Origin: Isoetes taiwanensis
Lineage: Eukaryota > Streptophyta > Lycopodiopsida > Isoetales > Isoetaceae
Length of the DNA: 64,000 nt
NCBI GenBank assembly: GCA_021234155.1
Contig: JAJEKV010000003.1
Location: forward strand, 23,281,569 to 23,345,568
Direction: 5' to 3'
Numbering within the stretch: the stretch's first letter is position 1; each line of letters begins with the position of its first letter. Made by a program: the position numbers and the translations under genes. The notes under the pieces are model-generated. The model was not told where the DNA came from and did no database searches. It saw only the letters and a program-made list of their open reading frames with translations. Shown here piece by piece: positions 1 through 12,013 of this stretch.

Positions 1-1930
1 TTATACCACTCCCTAGGTGCTTGTCTTAAACCATAAACCGTGACGTTTTAATTTCTAAACCATGTTACTTCCTTCCCAAAGCCCGGAGCTTGCTTCATAT
101 ATATCTCTTCCTCAGAAATTTGCATTTAGAAATGCGCTTTCACATCCATATGATGTATGTCAAGTTTGAGTGCATTTGTTAGAGCTAACACAAGTCTAAT
201 ACTTGTTAATTTGACAATTGGGGAGTATGTCTCTTCATAATCAATTCCTTTCTTTTGTGAAAAACCCCGAAAGCAACCGGGCCTAGCTTTTATACCTTTT
301 GGTCCCATCGTAATTTGTTTTAATTCTATAAATCCACTTATTTCCAATCAAATTCTTATCCGTTGGAGATTCTCGCTAGCTCATATGTACTGCTTTTAAA
401 GGAATCCATCGCTTTTAGCCATTCCGACGCTTTTTCTCGAAGTTCACGCTTCTTCAAATGATTTCAAGTATCGGGTTCAAACACAAATATCAATGATGGA
501 AACCTAACCGAGGTTTCCCAATTTTTCTACATTTTCCTCGTGCTATATCCGCCATACACTTCGTGGTCATAGTCTATACCTATATCTTTAAGCTTTTATG
601 TCTATGTTTTCCTTTTTCGTTGCCTAGTCTCGTGGACCCAAGACCGCTGATTCTCGCTTTGTGGCGCCTCACTATCCTCATTATTTGTCACATTGTCTTC
701 ATTCTCTTCATAGAACCAAAGTTAGCAAGTAATATCTAAATTGCCATCATGCACAATGTGTTTTTCTACTTTCTCATGCCATACCGGAATTTCATGCCTA
801 TCTTTGTAAAATTTGCTTTCGCCGAACACAACATCCCTACTGCTATTATTTTCTTTGTTTTGGGTATGAAGACTCTATAACCTTTTTGATTCTTCATCAT
901 AGCCGACTAGAAAACCTATTTTGCTTCTATCATCTAGTTTAAGTCTCATTTCTTCCGAATATGAACATATGTCAAACACCCATATGCTTTGAAATAATCA
1001 TATGCACGAAGTCATTTTAGTACATGTCCATATTTCTTCAACGATATTTCCATTCAAGCTACTTGATGGCAACCTATTTTGTATAAAAACACGCCTTTGA
1101 TCGCTTCTTCCCAGAGGTAATTTGGTAAGCCTCGCAAACTTTATCATTGATCTTACAAAGATCTAAAATCGTTTTATTTTTTTCCTTTCTCGCAACACCA
1201 TTTTGTTTGGGACTACATGTGAGTTGCCTTTTTATTCCATGCTCAAGACAAAACGATCTAAAACTTCTTGAAAGATATTTCCCGCCTTATTCGTTTCTAA
1301 TGCATTTAAGTTTACAACCCGTCTGTTTTCCATTTCACGACGCATAAACTTAAATGTAGATAACAAATAGCACTTTCCCATTCTACTAAAATCGTCAATA
1401 AAAGATATATAATACCTTTTACCTGTTTTTCCTTGCACATTCAATAGACCACAAAGATCTAAATGTACTAGGTCGAGGGGACCCTTGGCCCTTTTCTTTG
1501 ATCTGCTAAATGACAATTTAGTCAATTTTCCTAAACATGCCCGGACAAATGAATTTCCCATCTATATCATCTTCCCATTAATAAATCCATCTCATCATGT
1601 ATTTAATGTTATTCATATGCATGAGCCAGCCTATGGTGCCAAGTTGATGATTTAGTCACCGACAACACATTTATACTTTTGAAGACTTTATTTGAAAACC
1701 GAAATAGATTGCCTACACGCTTTTGCAAAGAATTTTAGTTCCCTTCAAGCAAAACCTTACAGCCTTTTTTGTTAAATCTAATCTCATATCCTAAATCCAC
1801 CAATTGACTTACGATATAAGATTTTTATGCAAACCCGAACACAAACAATGTTGAGACTTTTATAATAACTCTTACTAGAACGTAGCGGGCGATGATGGGC
1901 ATTAGTCGTGGACATGTCGAATGGGTAGAC
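1..1930 (-). mobile_element. Ty1/copia remnant, copy 1 (RT start, integrase, GAG-pre-integrase)
   Basis: Read on the minus strand from about 1860 downwards, the translation gives a GAG-pre-integrase region, the integrase core (IDDFSRMGKCYLL near 1390) and the start of copia RT (SQKKGIDYEETYSPIVKL near 215). Copia integrase joins cDNA to host DNA, and RT copies the RNA. The fragment is cut by the window edge on the left. Compared with copy 2 it is full of small indels, so the frame changes repeatedly and only short frames remain open (126-347, 1232-1561). No gag, aspartic protease or LTR was found. It is a non-coding relic or a poorly called sequence. Confidence 0.85.
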
Positions 1931-2347
1931 ATAATGGGGTATGTAGGTGGAATAAAAACACTAAATGTCCATGGATGTAATGAGTGCCAAATGTGAAGGG
2001 TTTATTTAATATCGTGCATCTAGAAATGTAAAAGTGGAATCAAATGAGTAGGCATAATAGAATGCATAGAGTTTAGGGTGCTTGTGGTAATTTAGGATTT
2101 TTTTTTAAGATTGTGTGGTCAACACATATGCAATTGGATGTTCGTATGATCCGTGGAAGACGGTGTGGGTAGTGTAGTGCAAAAGTGTAGTTTGTTGGGG
2201 TGTGCTTTTGTGTGAGACTTCATAGTATATATCTAGTGTAGTAGTAATGTGTGTATTTCTTCATAGCCATTGAATGTGCATGCATTTGAGAGTTCCTTTA
2301 GCATTGTCCAAGGTTAAAAACATTGTATTTAATATAAAAAATAAAAC

Positions 2348-5300
2348 TTAGAAACTCGACCTTTGGGGTTGCTTTTGTCTTTGGAAGTTCTAGATTTTCT
2401 TGGCATGGGGATACGTATCCTTGTCTTTCCATCCATAGTTGCATGTTACTTCCTCTCAATTCTTCAAAATTTATAATATGATGGATCTCCAAACTTCTCT
2501 AAACCCTTAAATGCATAGACCCTAGATCAATGCCAGCCTATTATGCTTGTGCCTTGGTTTTAAAAATGATCCCATATAGCCATTCAATATAAGAATACAA
2601 TTTTCAAGAGCTTATAAAATTTATAAAGGTTCATAGACATTTTGGTGGTCTAAGGAGTGCATATGTTAAGGTTGAGAATAGCAATTAATAATGTCAACGT
2701 TTTGTATTCTAAAAATATCACACATATTAAAAAATAAATGTAAAAAAATATTACATGATAGAACTGAATGTATAAGTACTAAAACATTGCAAGATAGATA
2801 TATTAAGAGAATTACTTATAAAGGTACTTTTACAACAACATGAACATTTGTCGTGGTCATACTGTAATACCTTCTAAATCATAAGTTGCATTTATCTTTA
2901 TGCTACCATAGGCTAACCACGTTGAGTGTGCCAATTTGCTTGTCGGGCCAGACATGCACATGTAGAATTACAAATTCAATAATTATAAAAAAATGTAGTG
3001 TAAATATCGCTGCTCAAGGAGTATGGGGAAAACAAATAGAAGCCTCAAGAATGTTAAACTCCTAAACATTAAGTTTAATTGTACTTTAGACCTGCAAATT
3101 TTGTTAAAAGCATTAAAACATTCATTGATAACTATCAATATCCGTGGATTTCCAACACAAGGTCCGAAAAGTCTAACCTTGAAAAATGAATGCAATGTTA
3201 ATGTACATGTCATCCAATGCTTCCAATTCTTTATTGCAACCACCATAGAAGCAGAGAATTCCATTTCGCCAAATGTAATCTCCAAAGAAGAGAGATACAT
3301 GAAGACGGCTTGATCCCCCGTGGTTTGAAACCTCACCCAAACCTTGGTTTCTACGATTACAAAATAATAACATGTTTAAAAGAGAATGATGGAGAAACAT
3401 ACACATGAGAATGGATTTGTAAGCTTTAATGTGTTAGAATTAGCATAGACACACCTAAGTCAAGGTAGCGCAAATCATTGAAAAGTCAAGCGATTGTCCG
3501 TGAAACCACCAAACACAAAAAGATATTTGTCAAAGCTTACAGCTTGTATGACTGCCCCGCAATAAGGGTCAATCAATGACTTCCAAGTCCTTCCAACTAA
3601 GTGTACCTGGTTGTAAAAAAGACATAATTAATGCTTTGATACTATAAAATATTTTAAAACAAATGTGCAAACCCAATCTCAAATTCATTGCCATGCCTCG
3701 TGATCTAGAATGTGGACAAACCACAAATATGAATTGTCTCAGATCCTCATCACCAATGATACCCAAATAATTTTGTATGATGAACATGTATGGCTATCCC
3801 TAGGAAAGTGGGGATTATCTTTTGTGGATATTTTGCTCCAAGTGAAGGTTTCAGAAAAAACAAATTTTGATTAAAGAAAATGAAGCCGGACTTCAAAGTG
3901 ATAATTCCTTTACATTCTAAACAATGGAGCTTGACTCCAAGAATAACATGCCAAAAACCCTTTACATTTTGCGTAACCGAGATCACCCATCACATGCACT
4001 ATGAAAAAATTAGTTGCTTTATCACATAGTACTTTTTCTGGTCAAGGAATAAAGAATTGGAATAGTACACATTCATTTGTATACCTACTTGAAGCATGCA
4101 ATCAGAGCCATCCCTTTTATGCACCCCATATACGAGAGATAACCACCATCGGAAATAAGACTCCAAACAGAGTTGCCTGAACAAATGGCAATGTTAATAG
4201 CAGCACCTTTTCATAATCTATAACCTAAAAAGTACCCGCGGTAATCATCTTATTTTGTATATATTCTGTGAAGTATTACATCAATGCAATATGCTAGCAT
4301 TTAAAGAAAGAAAATACTATGCAGACCCATTGTCAGACTGCATGTTCTATAGTCTGGCTTGTTAAGAACCTATGTTGCATAAAGTGAGGAGAGCAACATC
4401 CACCCAAACATAACCTACACATCAACGACCCACTAGCAACCTTTTCTTTGCCTTAGCAGGAAGAGCAAAACCCAGCAGAAAGAGCAGGACCCATCTTTTC
4501 ATTACTCTAAAAGCAAATTAGTTGAAGTCAAAGATAGATCACATAAGAACCATACCATAGGAAACATTGAGGCCACGCTTAAATTGCACACTAAAGAAGC
4601 TTATACCGATCAAAAGGGCTTATATCCGAGTAATCGGGTTATCCAAATGTAGTGGAATCAGATGCATGCAATGACTTTGAATATAAGATGGCTACAGATT
4701 AAGGGACCCATCAGATCCACATTCGAACAAATTCAACTCGCCAAACCCTTGAGCTTTAAAGAATAGAAATGCGTAAAACTATGGTCGAAAGTGGTTGCTT
4801 GTTTTAACAGGAAAAGAGATTTGGATCAGGAATTTATTTGCATGTCTTGTTATAGAAAGCTTACTTGCTTCACACCATAAGCAAATGACGCTGGTAGATA
4901 CACTCACTTACAAACGAAGATACACTCCACCACTTTACAAACGAAGATGGACGGGAAGATGGGTCGATAGTAGGATGTGTTCCCGCACCAAATTTAAAAA
5001 GGAAGAAATGATTAGCTGGCTGCAAAGGAAGAAATGATTAGCAAAGTGCAAATAATAGGAAAACATACAATTATAGATGGGAATATGGGCTGCATGGCAA
5101 GTTGCCTCCTCTCCTTGTTTCTTTGCACCAAATTTACAAAGGTGGCTTCAATGAGCTTCAACCGGCAGAAAGCAACATAAAATACGCTTTTTATAAGCCA
5201 ATCCTCGAAAAATAAGTCAATCCACGCTTTTACATTTCAAGCTTGTCAAAATAGCTCACCTCATTCTAAGCTTTTCAAAATAGCTCGCCTTCATGCCGAT

Positions 5301-5780
5301 CATGCATGCCACTCACATGATTCAGCTCAAACTCAAGAGCCAATGACGCAACACAATTCGAGGCGCAGAGATGGTTGAGGGAAAATTTCATAAGAATCAT
5401 AGGAAGGGGGAAGGTTTCCATCGAGCCGCGGGGCACTCATCTAGGTCCTCAAGCCGCAAGTCTCCGCAAAAAGATGTGCATAACAATTTATGAAGATGTA
5501 AATTTGAAACCTAATAATGCTGTCACGTAAGACACCGCATCGCTGAAAACATTCAAGGAGCTTATTATTCTTCAGCCTGATTCTTATGAGATGAAGGCAT
5601 GAGAGAGATCCGAACTGGCCGGGTCGCTAATTTCCGCAGAGAGCTTCCATCAAGCTAAGGAGCTCCCTAAATCTCATTTTCCATAAATCTAAGGTGCAAG
5701 AATGGAAGGTTTTGTAACAACCAAAGAAGAAGAGGCAGATATATGTTGAAGAAGAGGCAGACCGCTATATGTTGAAGAAA
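2348..5780 (-). pseudogene. Kelch-repeat host gene, copy 1 (truncated by gap)
   Basis: This is a multi-exon minus-strand gene with GT-AG introns. An exon at 3455-3606 encodes a kelch blade (FDKYLFVFGGFTDN). The next exon at 3178-3350 encodes WRNGILCFYGGCNKELEALD, another kelch signature. The exon near 3750-3860 has TFTWSKISTK-like and LGIIGDED sequence. The last exon (about 2350-2495) contains FEELRGSNMQLWMERQGY and ends at a TAA near 2348 in the other copies. Kelch repeats form beta-propellers used for protein interaction; the exact family is not identified. Single-base differences break the frame in several exons, mostly at CAG/CTG, so it may be intact in reality. Its 5' end is lost in the N gap. 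Confidence 0.65.
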
Positions 5781-5793
5781 NNNNNNNNNNNNN
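5781..5793. other. Assembly gap (13 N)
   Basis: Thirteen consecutive N. The left flank matches the 5' part of the kelch gene (compare about 19330 and 49490). The right flank matches 38998 onward. In the full blocks these two sequences are not neighbours, so the true distance is probably many kilobases or the join is wrong. Confidence 1.
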
Positions 5794-8700
5794 TTATTCC
5801 TCAATCCTTCTGTGATTACATGCCAAAGCAAAATTTAATCTTGCTTTCCATTTAAAGTAGCCTCTTCAATGAACATATCAAAGCAAGCCCAGATACATCA
5901 TAGGTGCACCACTCATGGCACACCAATTTGTCTCGGATATTCTGTGGAATTCCCTATCGCCAACCAATTCAAGAAATGGTGGCTCTGCATAAGCTGGCCT
6001 ATGCAGACTGCCGTGCACCACATCGGTGGTCCACGTTTTGAAGATGCACCCTTTCGATTATAAAATAAAATAGTTCACGGGCTTTGCGGCCATTTTTTGT
6101 ATGAATTCAAGCGCCATAGGTGCATTACGATATAACCATTATTGAAATTTTAAGGAAAGGACCTAAAATTACCAAGGATTTACGGCCGGTTTAAGAGCTA
6201 CAACTGCCGTAGTCAAATCTACGTGCATTATGCTCCGACAAAGAAATTCCGCCATTTTCTTTGAAAAATAGTACCATCTATCTATGGCCGATGCGTATTT
6301 GGTATATCCATGGCCACGCTCTGTGCTCAGCCCGGATATGATATATTTAGGAGATATGATATATCGCGATATCAGCGATATGATATATTTAGGAGATATT
6401 TTAAGAAATGGGGATAACTTGGGAATCGGGGTCTATAAGACTCCCATTCATTCCACATTTAGCATTCTGGCATTTTCAATTCACGATGGCGGAGCTTGGC
6501 GGCCTAAACTTTATTTTTTGCGGAGGAATTCAACTATCGAGGAGCTTGGACGGGGAGGGCGCCTAGCATTTATTGGCCGTGCTTGATGTCATTGCGTCTT
6601 TTTGCAGCTCCTACTTTAGGCGTTCTTGATGATGAACACCTCTCGGCCGAAGACTTATCGAGGAAGACATAGTTAAAGCTTATGGATGAATTAGGTGGCT
6701 TATTGGTAGAGGACAAAGCGCCATCATTGGATGGCTTGTTTGCGAAGACCTAGATGAGGACTTTGTCAACTTTTGTCGATCAATAGAAAAAATCGCAAAG
6801 GAGATAGTGAAGTTGAAGCGAAAGCCGATTATAGCCATGCATGACTTGGTCAATGCATCAATTGGACAAGTTGACAGCGGTAAGCACATGGAACACTTGT
6901 ACATATCCGGCGTGAATGGCAGCCATGGGAGCAACAAGCAAGGAATGGCAATGAAGAAGGGAAGATAGTTGCCAACTCGATTCAACTTGGAAGCGGGGCC
7001 GGGCAACGGCAAGCATGGCAACTATGCCACAAGAAATGGCACTCAAGGATGAAGAAGCGAAGATAGAGATGCCCCATCTTGATTGCCCTCGGTGTTTCGG
7101 TGATAACCGCCGACTACATGAACAATAAAAGCAAGGCCAACCCGGGTATATCGTCGCGGAAAGGCAGCGGGGGGGGAGTGGACTGTTGGGGGCAAACTAA
7201 AGGGTGTTAGGACCTCGAAAGCCTCCACAATCTAGGAAACCTAAAGGCAAGATTGTTGCTTCCAATGAGAACTTAACATTTGAGAATGTTCAGCCACTTG
7301 TATATTCATATTGAAATTGTATGCGCCATTTCTATATGGTTATTGAGATTATGCGACTCCCATTTGGGTTGTAAATACGTGGAGAATTTATAAAGATTTT
7401 TTGCACTTGATGTCCTTTGTTTGTAAGAATTCGTGTGGAGTCATCTCCTTTAATTTTGACTACTTGGTTTTTTATCTTTTCATGTCTATGTTACCTTTTC
7501 TAGTATCTGAAAGTTGGTATTGATTGAAGATAATAGAAAGATCTAGTCTAATCATTACATGTGCAAACTTGATATATTTCTAGCACTATGCCTATCGCAA
7601 TGCATTCTTATGGACCATCAAAATGTAGACTCTAAATCCACACCCTTGCCACACTTACAAATGCTCTGCTACAAACCAAGCATATTATGTCAAAGCGGTC
7701 GATTACGCATGTAGGTTAGAAACTTAACAACTTGCGCGAAGCTGCACTCATCATGGCTTCTAATGCCGAAATTAAGTGAGATTAGCATCTTATGTGTGAA
7801 GAGCACAAACTTTTTACACTTGAGAAGATCAAGTTACCGGCTAAGGCACAAAAGAAATCTCGGTCGGTTTCTAACCACACTTCTGCTCCATTTAACAATG
7901 CCTCTGCAACCAACCATGTTATATCAAAGGCGGAGTGTGTGTTATAGCAAGTAGCTTAGAGACTTAATAATGGGGCTGCACCGATCATATATGGCTTATT
8001 GAATGTAAGGCGCAAACATTTTGCCTTACACTTTGACAATATCAAGTTACTAGTTATGACATAAAGGAATATCCATCTAATTGTCTCGGTAAGCAATGGC
8101 AAATCGTGCTTTGGCAGGTTAGTTATGCATAACAAGAACTTTGAGATTCTGCCCCTAAGCTCAGCTATCAACGTGTTAACCACTACATTATTGTATATTA
8201 GAGGCTTGCTGCGGGGGGGATGTCTGATAGGGATGCACTACAAACCTCTGCCTATAGAAAAGTAACCCTCTAGATTTTGTTTGCATGCTAGTTGTTCTCA
8301 ATTGAAGATTAAAGTCCTCAATGTTGTGTGACAAACACTAACTTGTACTAGCAGAATTCTTGGATGCTGCAGAGCAGCATCACCTGTTGAATGCTAGGAA
8401 ACTTAACAAAGGGTTCTTGATTATGGCTTCTAATGCCTGACATAAAGTTGCCTTATTAAGAGCACAAACTGCCTTACACTTTGAGAACATCTACAACATG
8501 TGATTCAAGATCAACAAAAAACTTTACTAGAACTCCTTAAGTAGCAGTTCAAGAAGGAAGGAAGGAAGAAAGGAACCTAGAAAGGGATTCTTGTCCTTGA
8601 TCTTAGTTTAGATAAGTGACTTATTGGAAAGAACACTGATACCAATGTTAAGATTCTTGGAAGTGTATTTGATGCAGAAGACCCATCTGCTACTGCTTGT

Positions 8701-9230
8701 TCAGAGGTTCAATAATAGTTGAGATTGCCATGGAGTTTTAGACAAATATGGATCACAGAAACGTGGACCATTTTAAGCCAAAAGCTGCCTCACTTCCTAT
8801 ATTTTCATGGCACAGCATATTCTATGAAAATCTAGTCTGGTTGCTATTTGGGGGTTATTTGTGGGGTTGTGGAAAACATTTGCATTCTTCTCATGTGATT
8901 TGGATGCTACAAAAATGACGAAAACAGAGACAACAAGGTGTGAATAAACCAAATAGATGTAATATCACTTCAAACCTTTGTGGGTTGCAGATATACTACA
9001 CCAGTGATTAGCGATTCGCTGCTTAAATAACTTTCTAGCTAGAAAAGCCAGAGCAAGGTGATTCACCGCAATTCACTCACAGATTCCAGTTAAAAAAACT
9101 GGAGCAACAAATAGACAGCAGACAGTTTATAAGCTTAGCATACTCTGAACGGTAGCAACAAAGATTCTCATGTACTGCTCCAGCAACCACTTCAAACAAT
9201 CTACTGCACAGCCGATTCAGAGCTTCGCTT
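5794..9230. other. Segment B, copy 2: non-coding plus an unrecognised broken ORF
   Basis: This 3.4 kb segment starts each full block. It holds a paired AT-rich motif (gatatgatatatttaggaga at about 6337 and 6381), a frame-broken ORF region (6486-7276) and three degenerate copies of a short repeat, each with the core gagcacaaac or gcgcaaac followed by ttacactttgaga or a close variant (about 7745, 7978 and 8417). From 8210 to 9230 it is almost identical to 41450-42480, with CAG/CTG intact. I see no gene in 7277-9230. Confidence 0.6.
6486..7276 (+). pseudogene. Unrecognised ORF region, frame-broken (copy 2)
   Basis: An ATG at 6486 starts MAELGGLNFIFCGGIQL-like sequence. Related open sequence continues through several frame changes (PTLGVLDDEHLSAE, MDELGGLLVEDKAPSLDG, then a stretch near AMHDLVNASIG) and ends in a basic tail (PQSRKPKGKIVASNEN) near 7276. 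Copy 3 has the same coding-like stretches and reads SMRT then stop. I do not recognise the family. Its composition is less AT-rich than its surroundings, and it is preserved in both blocks. The frame breaks coincide with differences between the copies, so they may be consensus errors. Function unknown. Confidence 0.35.
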
Positions 9231-9232
9231 CA

Positions 9233-11165
9233 CATAAAGTCGACACCATGTTCAGCTGTTTCCACAGACAACTCTCTGCTTTTCGCCCCTGATGACTATT
9301 TCTTGAACGTCCCCTTTTATTGCTGTATCTCCACCGACCTTATTTTTAAATACACGTGCCTCCAATTCATAGCAATTCAATATTTCATAATACCATATAA
9401 ACGATTATAGACCCATATGGCATATCTTCCTTCGATATGCCAAGTATCTGTGTAAACAACTTCAGCTTCCGTTCTTGTCATCGCAAGTCCGCTGCTTGAT
9501 ATGATGTTTCTACATATTGCATTATTAATTCATTCTTTGCAATGAGATCTCTTATGAAATGAACACGTAATTCAATATGTTTGGTTCTTTCGTAGTGCAC
9601 CGGATTCTTTGCTATAGCAATCCGGCTTAGGCTATCTGTCAAAAGTATTGTAGGATTGGTGAGATATACCTATCTCGTTTAATAGTCTTCTCACCCATAC
9701 AATTTCTTTAGTTGCTAGCGAAGAGGTGAGTATTGACTTCATTGAAGACATAACAACGGATGATTGTTTTTACTCTTCCATGATATTAGACCTCCTGCAA
9801 GCATTAAAGCATAGCCGGAAGTGGATCTTCTAACATCTAGATCACCTGCCCAATCTGCATCGAGAATATGCAAACAAAACCAAGTTGTCGAGTTAAAAAG
9901 TGATTCCATCGTTTTCGTGCCTTTTAAGTATCTTAAGATTCGTTTGTACGCAACCCAATGTCCTCCCCTAGATTGTTGTTATATCACGCTTAACAAAAAT
10001 ACGCCAAAGGCAATATCGGGCGTGTCTTGTTTGCCACATAAAGCGGAACAACCTATGAGCTCCCCGTATGGAATATTTTCCATTTCCTTCTTTTGGACAT
10101 AAATTTTTGCGATATTTTATAACCCGCCACAAGCGGTGTATTCAGCGGTTTTGAATTTTCTAATCCAAACCTCATTATCATATCATATTTTCAATATTTC
10201 GAGTCGACAAAGTCGACAAAGTCTGAAAACCCGATTCGAGCTTAAGCTTCACATAAAGTCGACACCATGTTCAATTTGTTTCCCACGGACAACTCTCGCT
10301 TTTTAGCCCCGATGACTATTTCTTGAGCGTCCCCTTTTATTGCTCCACCAGGCCTTATTTTTAAATACCGTGCCTCCAATTCATAGCAATTCAATATTTC
10401 ATACTTGTTCAACTCCATATACCATATAAACGATTATAGACCCATATGGCATGATCGTCTCATGCCATATTTTCTTCCTTCGATATGCTTAGTTCTTGTC
10501 GCCGCAAGTCCATTTGCGCTTGATATGATGTTTCTACATATTGCATTATTAATTCATTCTTTGCTATAGCAATCTGACTTAGGCTATCTGTCAAAAGTAT
10601 TGTAGGATTGGATTTGAGATATACCTATCTCATTTAATAGTCTTCTCACCCATACAATTTCTTTAGTTGCTAGCGAAGAGGGTGAGTATTAAACCCGAGA
10701 AGACATAGCAACGGATGATTGTTTTTACTCCTCCATGATATTAGACCTCCTGCAAGCATTAAAGCATGGCCAGGAAGTGGATCTTCTAACATCTAGAATT
10801 TTGCCCAATCTGCATCGGAATATGCAAACAAAACCAAGTTGTCGAGTTAAAAAGTGATTCCATCGTTTTCGTGCCTTTTTAAGTATCTTAAGATTCGTTT
10901 GGCTGCAACCCAATGTCCTCTGCCTAGATTGTTGTTATATCGCTTAACAAAATACCGCAAAGGCAATATCGGGCGTGTCTTGTTTGCCACATAAAGCGGA
11001 ACAACCTATGAGCTCCACGTATGGAATATTTTCCATTTCCTTCTTTTTCTTCATCACGAAGATGGACATAAATTTCTTTGATATTTTATAACTTTGCCAC
11101 ATCGCGGTGTATTCTTTGGTTTTGAATTTTTCTAATCCAAACCTCATTATCATATCATATTTTCA
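9233..11165 (-). repeat. Local ~0.96 kb tandem duplication of copia RT/RNase H end
   Basis: Sequence 9233-10205 recurs at 10246-11165 in the same orientation. Both contain the cgacaccatgttca segment (9240 and 10260), the gcccaatctgcatcg segment (9847 and 10803) and the caatatttcgagtcgacaaa end (10192 and 11162). Copy 3 has this region only once (42480-43490). The junction near 10210-10260 contains repeated gtcgac. Confidence 0.88.
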
Positions 11166-11497
11166 ATATTTCGAGTCGACAAAGTCCGAGCATTCCGTTT
11201 TCCTTATCTCTACTCATTTCAATTCCCATGAACTGTTTTTAATTCTCCAAGATCGTCATTTTAAATCTTTTCTGAAGAATTTGCTTGCATTTATCTAGGC
11301 ATCTCATGCAATTCGATACCATTATGCAGTCATCTACGTACAAAGCAATAATGCAAAATTTATCCCTATCTTTGAACATGTACAAATTTCCATCATTGTT
11401 TTGCGTTTCTCAAATCCTTGCTCCCTCGGATATTTATCTATGCACTTATACCACTCCCCTAGGTGCTTGTCTTAAACCATAAACTGCGTTTTAATTT

Positions 11498-11935
11498 CTA
11501 AACCATGTTACTTCCTTCCCCAAAGCACGGAGCTTGCTTCATATATATCTCTTCTGTAGAATTTGCATTTAGAAATGCGGTTTTCACATCCATATGATGT
11601 ATGTCAAGTTTGAGTGCATTTGCTAGAGCTAACACAAGTCTAATACTTGTTAATTTGACAATTGGGGAGTATGTCTCTTCATAATCAATTCCTTTCTTTT
11701 GTGAAAAACCCTGAGCAACCAGTCTAGCTTTATACCTTTTGGTCCCATCAGAATTTGTTTTAATTCTATAAATCCACTTATTTCCAATCAAATTCTTATC
11801 CGTTGGAGATTCTGCTAGCTCATATGTACCTGTTTCTTTAAAGGAATCCATCGCCTTTAGCCATTCCGACGCTTTTTCTGAGTTCACAGCTTCTTCAAAT
11901 GATTTCGAAGTATCGGGTTCAAACACAGCCATCAA
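11498..11935 (-). CDS. Copia reverse transcriptase, N-terminal part
   Basis: The 145-residue frame shows the typical start of copia RVT_2. EWLKAMDSFKETGTYEL lies near residues 24-40, NLIGNKWIYRIKTNSDG near residue 48, RYKARLVAQGFSQKKGIDYEETYSP near residues 67-91 and LDIHHMDVKTAFLNANSTEEIYM near residues 109-131. The last of these carries the first catalytic aspartate (MDVKTAFLN). The frame then breaks, and the YVDD region lies in a separate frame near 11300-11360. RT would copy element RNA to cDNA. In this state it cannot make a full protein. Confidence 0.85.
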   Translation of the reverse strand: MMAVFEPDTSKSFEEAVNSEKASEWLKAMDSFKETGTYELAESPTDKNLIGNKWIYRIKTNSDGTKRYKARLVAQGFSQKKGIDYEETYSPIVKLTSIRLVLALANALKLDIHHMDVKTAFLNANSTEEIYMKQAPCFGEGSNMV

Positions 11936-12013
11936 TGATGGAAACCTAACTGGAGGTTTCCCAATTCTTCTACATTTTCATGTGCCATATCTGCCATACA
12001 CTTCTTTAAGCTT

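Larger units (their letters stand above)
1..5780. repeat. Duplicated block, partial copy 1
   Basis: This stretch is collinear with about 11447-19330 of copy 2 and with 43747-49490 of copy 3. It contains the left part of the copia remnant and most of the kelch gene. It lacks the LINE found in copy 2, which accounts for its shorter length (about 5.7 kb against 7.9 kb). It stops abruptly at the N gap in the middle of the kelch 5' region, so its gypsy element and right flank are absent. Many small differences from the other copies fall at CAG or CTG. Confidence 0.92.

Noticed and set aside
1147-1347. Plus-strand frames opposite copia integrase
   Set aside because: They run antisense to recognised integrase sequence.
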